Positions 63,255 through 64,000 of a stretch of 64,000 bases of DNA are shown piece after piece. Made by a program: the position numbers and the translations under genes. The stretch's first letter is position 1. Every line of letters begins with the position of its first letter. Below the pieces are notes generated by a model that saw nothing but the letters and a program-made list of their open reading frames with translations, was not told where the DNA came from and searched no databases. The DNA is from Bog-473 sp963717455 (GTDB taxonomy: Bacteria; Actinomycetota; Acidimicrobiia; Acidimicrobiales; RAAP-2): contig OY970336.1 of assembly GCA_963717455.1 (NCBI GenBank), positions 3,472,001-3,536,000 on the forward strand, in the 5' to 3' direction.

Positions 63255-64000
63255 CTATAAGGCGACGCCGAGCAGGCGCGCGCCCTGGGCCACCCCGCGC
63301 CTGGCCGCCGCCTCCTCGTCGAGGGCGCGCAGAGCCGCCGGCGTGTCGAGGTCGTCGTCGAGCGCGGCCCGCACCGCCGTCAGCCCGGGCGCGCCGTCGC
63401 CGCCGGGCGCGCTGCGCCACAGCGCCAGGCGGGCCGCCGCCGTGGGCATGTCCACGTCGGTGCGCCAGTCCCAGTCCTCCCGGTAGTGGTGGCCGAGCAG
63501 GGCGAGCCGGACCGCCGCGGGGTCCCACTCCTTGCACAGGTCGCCGACGAAGACGAGGTTGCCGAGCGACTTCGACATCTTGGTGCCGTCCAGCCCGACC
63601 AGGCCCACATGGAACCAGAGACGCACGAAGGGCTTGCCCGTCACCGACTCGGACTGGGCGGTCTCGCACTCGTGGTGCGGGAACACGAGGTCCCGTCCGC
63701 CACCGTGGATGTCGATCGTCTCGCCCAGCTCGCGCAGGACGAGGGCCGAGCACTCGATGTGCCACCCGGGCCGGCCCGGCCCCCAGCGCGACTCCCAGGC
63801 CGGCTCGTCGGACAGCGACGGCTGCCACAGCACGAAGTCGAGCGGGTCGCGCTTGTTCGGGTCGTCCGGGCGGCCCCCGTGCTCGGCCGCCAGCTCCAGC
63901 ATGCGGGCCCGGCCGTAGCCGCTGATGCGACCGAAATCGGGCCAACTGGTCACGCTGAAGTAGACGGAGCCCCCCGACTCGTACGCGTGGCCGCCCTCGA
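63255..64000 (-). CDS. mshC: Cysteine--1-D-myo-inosityl-2-amino-2-deoxy-glucopyranoside ligase (mycothiol), 5' end outside the window
   Basis: A class I cysteinyl-tRNA-synthetase-like protein; the frame is open to the window edge, so the start lies beyond 64000. Visible parts: YESGGSVYFSVTSWPDFGRI, KRDPLDFVLWQPSLSDEPAW, GWHIECSALVLRELG (zinc-ligand Cys), FPHHECETAQSES (His/Cys ligands), VGLVGLDGTKMSKSLGN (KMSKS loop) and a short C-terminal helical part of about 100 residues without a tRNA anticodon-binding domain. The short C-terminus and VGLDGTKMSKS favour MshC over CysRS. MshC joins cysteine to GlcN-inositol using ATP, a step of mycothiol synthesis restricted to actinobacteria. Confidence 0.85.
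   Translation of the reverse strand, partial: EGGHAYESGGSVYFSVTSWPDFGRISGYGRARMLELAAEHGGRPDDPNKRDPLDFVLWQPSLSDEPAWESRWGPGRPGWHIECSALVLRELGETIDIHGGGRDLVFPHHECETAQSESVTGKPFVRLWFHVGLVGLDGTKMSKSLGNLVFVGDLCKEWDPAAVRLALLGHHYREDWDWRTDVDMPTAAARLALWRSAPGGDGAPGLTAVRAALDDDLDTPAALRALDEEAAARRGVAQGARLLGVAL

Noticed and set aside
63255..64000. Cysteinyl-tRNA synthetase
   Set aside because: The C-terminal part after KMSKS is too short for the tRNA-binding domain and the local motifs fit MshC better; the missing N-terminus prevents full certainty.

Overview
The window is high-GC DNA from an actinobacterium. A partial mshC (mycothiol cysteine ligase) runs off the right edge. A large secreted protein carries the 42-residue 'GYWLVASDGG..FSFGDA' repeats that I associate with Acidimicrobiia, so a member of that class is the best guess, from memory and not from a search. 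Most of the window is one exopolysaccharide (EPS) or cell-surface glycan locus of the Wzx/Wzy type, heavily invaded and partly broken by mobile elements.

Layout. 0-2.9 kb: a PqqD-like / HPrK-like kinase / Tat-exported LAYSG surface protein set, divergent from a PF14907-type nucleotidyltransferase. 2.9-3.7 kb: a frameshifted mycothiol-dependent isomerase-type gene. 4.5-12.6 kb: glycosyltransferases, a LytR_C-like membrane protein and a Wzy/WaaL-like polymerase or ligase. 12.7-19.3 kb: sulfotransferase, an IS1380 element, a GT87-like membrane glycosyltransferase, methyltransferases and a tRNA 3' relic. 19.8-27.6 kb: intact glycosyltransferases alternating with broken ones. 27.8-29.0 kb: IS3 and IS630 relics. 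29.4-32.9 kb: Wzx flippase and a GT2. 33.1-34.7 kb: IS1182. 36.15-43.47 kb: a three-level nested mobile element, in which an IS3 element is split by a recombinase-in-trio (RIT) element, itself split by an IS21 element. 43.9-48.0 kb: a 1370-residue secreted glycoside hydrolase. 48.5-54.7 kb: methyltransferases, acetyltransferase and glycosyltransferases. 54.8-56.9 kb: a GT4 gene and the wreck of a second HPrK-like/GT4 pair. 57.1-62.1 kb: the Wzz/BY-kinase and the initiating polyprenyl-phosphate sugar transferase, separated by an mshC fragment and a broken fabI/inhA. 62.1-64.0 kb: an ABC exporter relic, a MazF-type toxin with a ribbon-helix-helix antitoxin, and mshC.

How the genes fit together: the transferase at 60.5 kb would load the first sugar on undecaprenyl phosphate. 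The soluble GT2 and GT4 enzymes extend the repeat unit, and sulfo-, acetyl- and methyltransferases decorate it. Wzx (29.4 kb) flips it, Wzy (8.3 kb) polymerises it, and the Wzz/BY-kinase (57 kb) controls chain length. The set is complete in outline, although several glycosyltransferases and methyltransferases are disrupted.

Decay versus sequencing error: at least ten genes carry frameshifts, stops or deletions, while long GC-rich genes close by (istA, IS1182 transposase, Wzx, the 1370-codon hydrolase) are uninterrupted. That favours real decay of an accessory locus, but read-level checks would be needed for the single-base cases.
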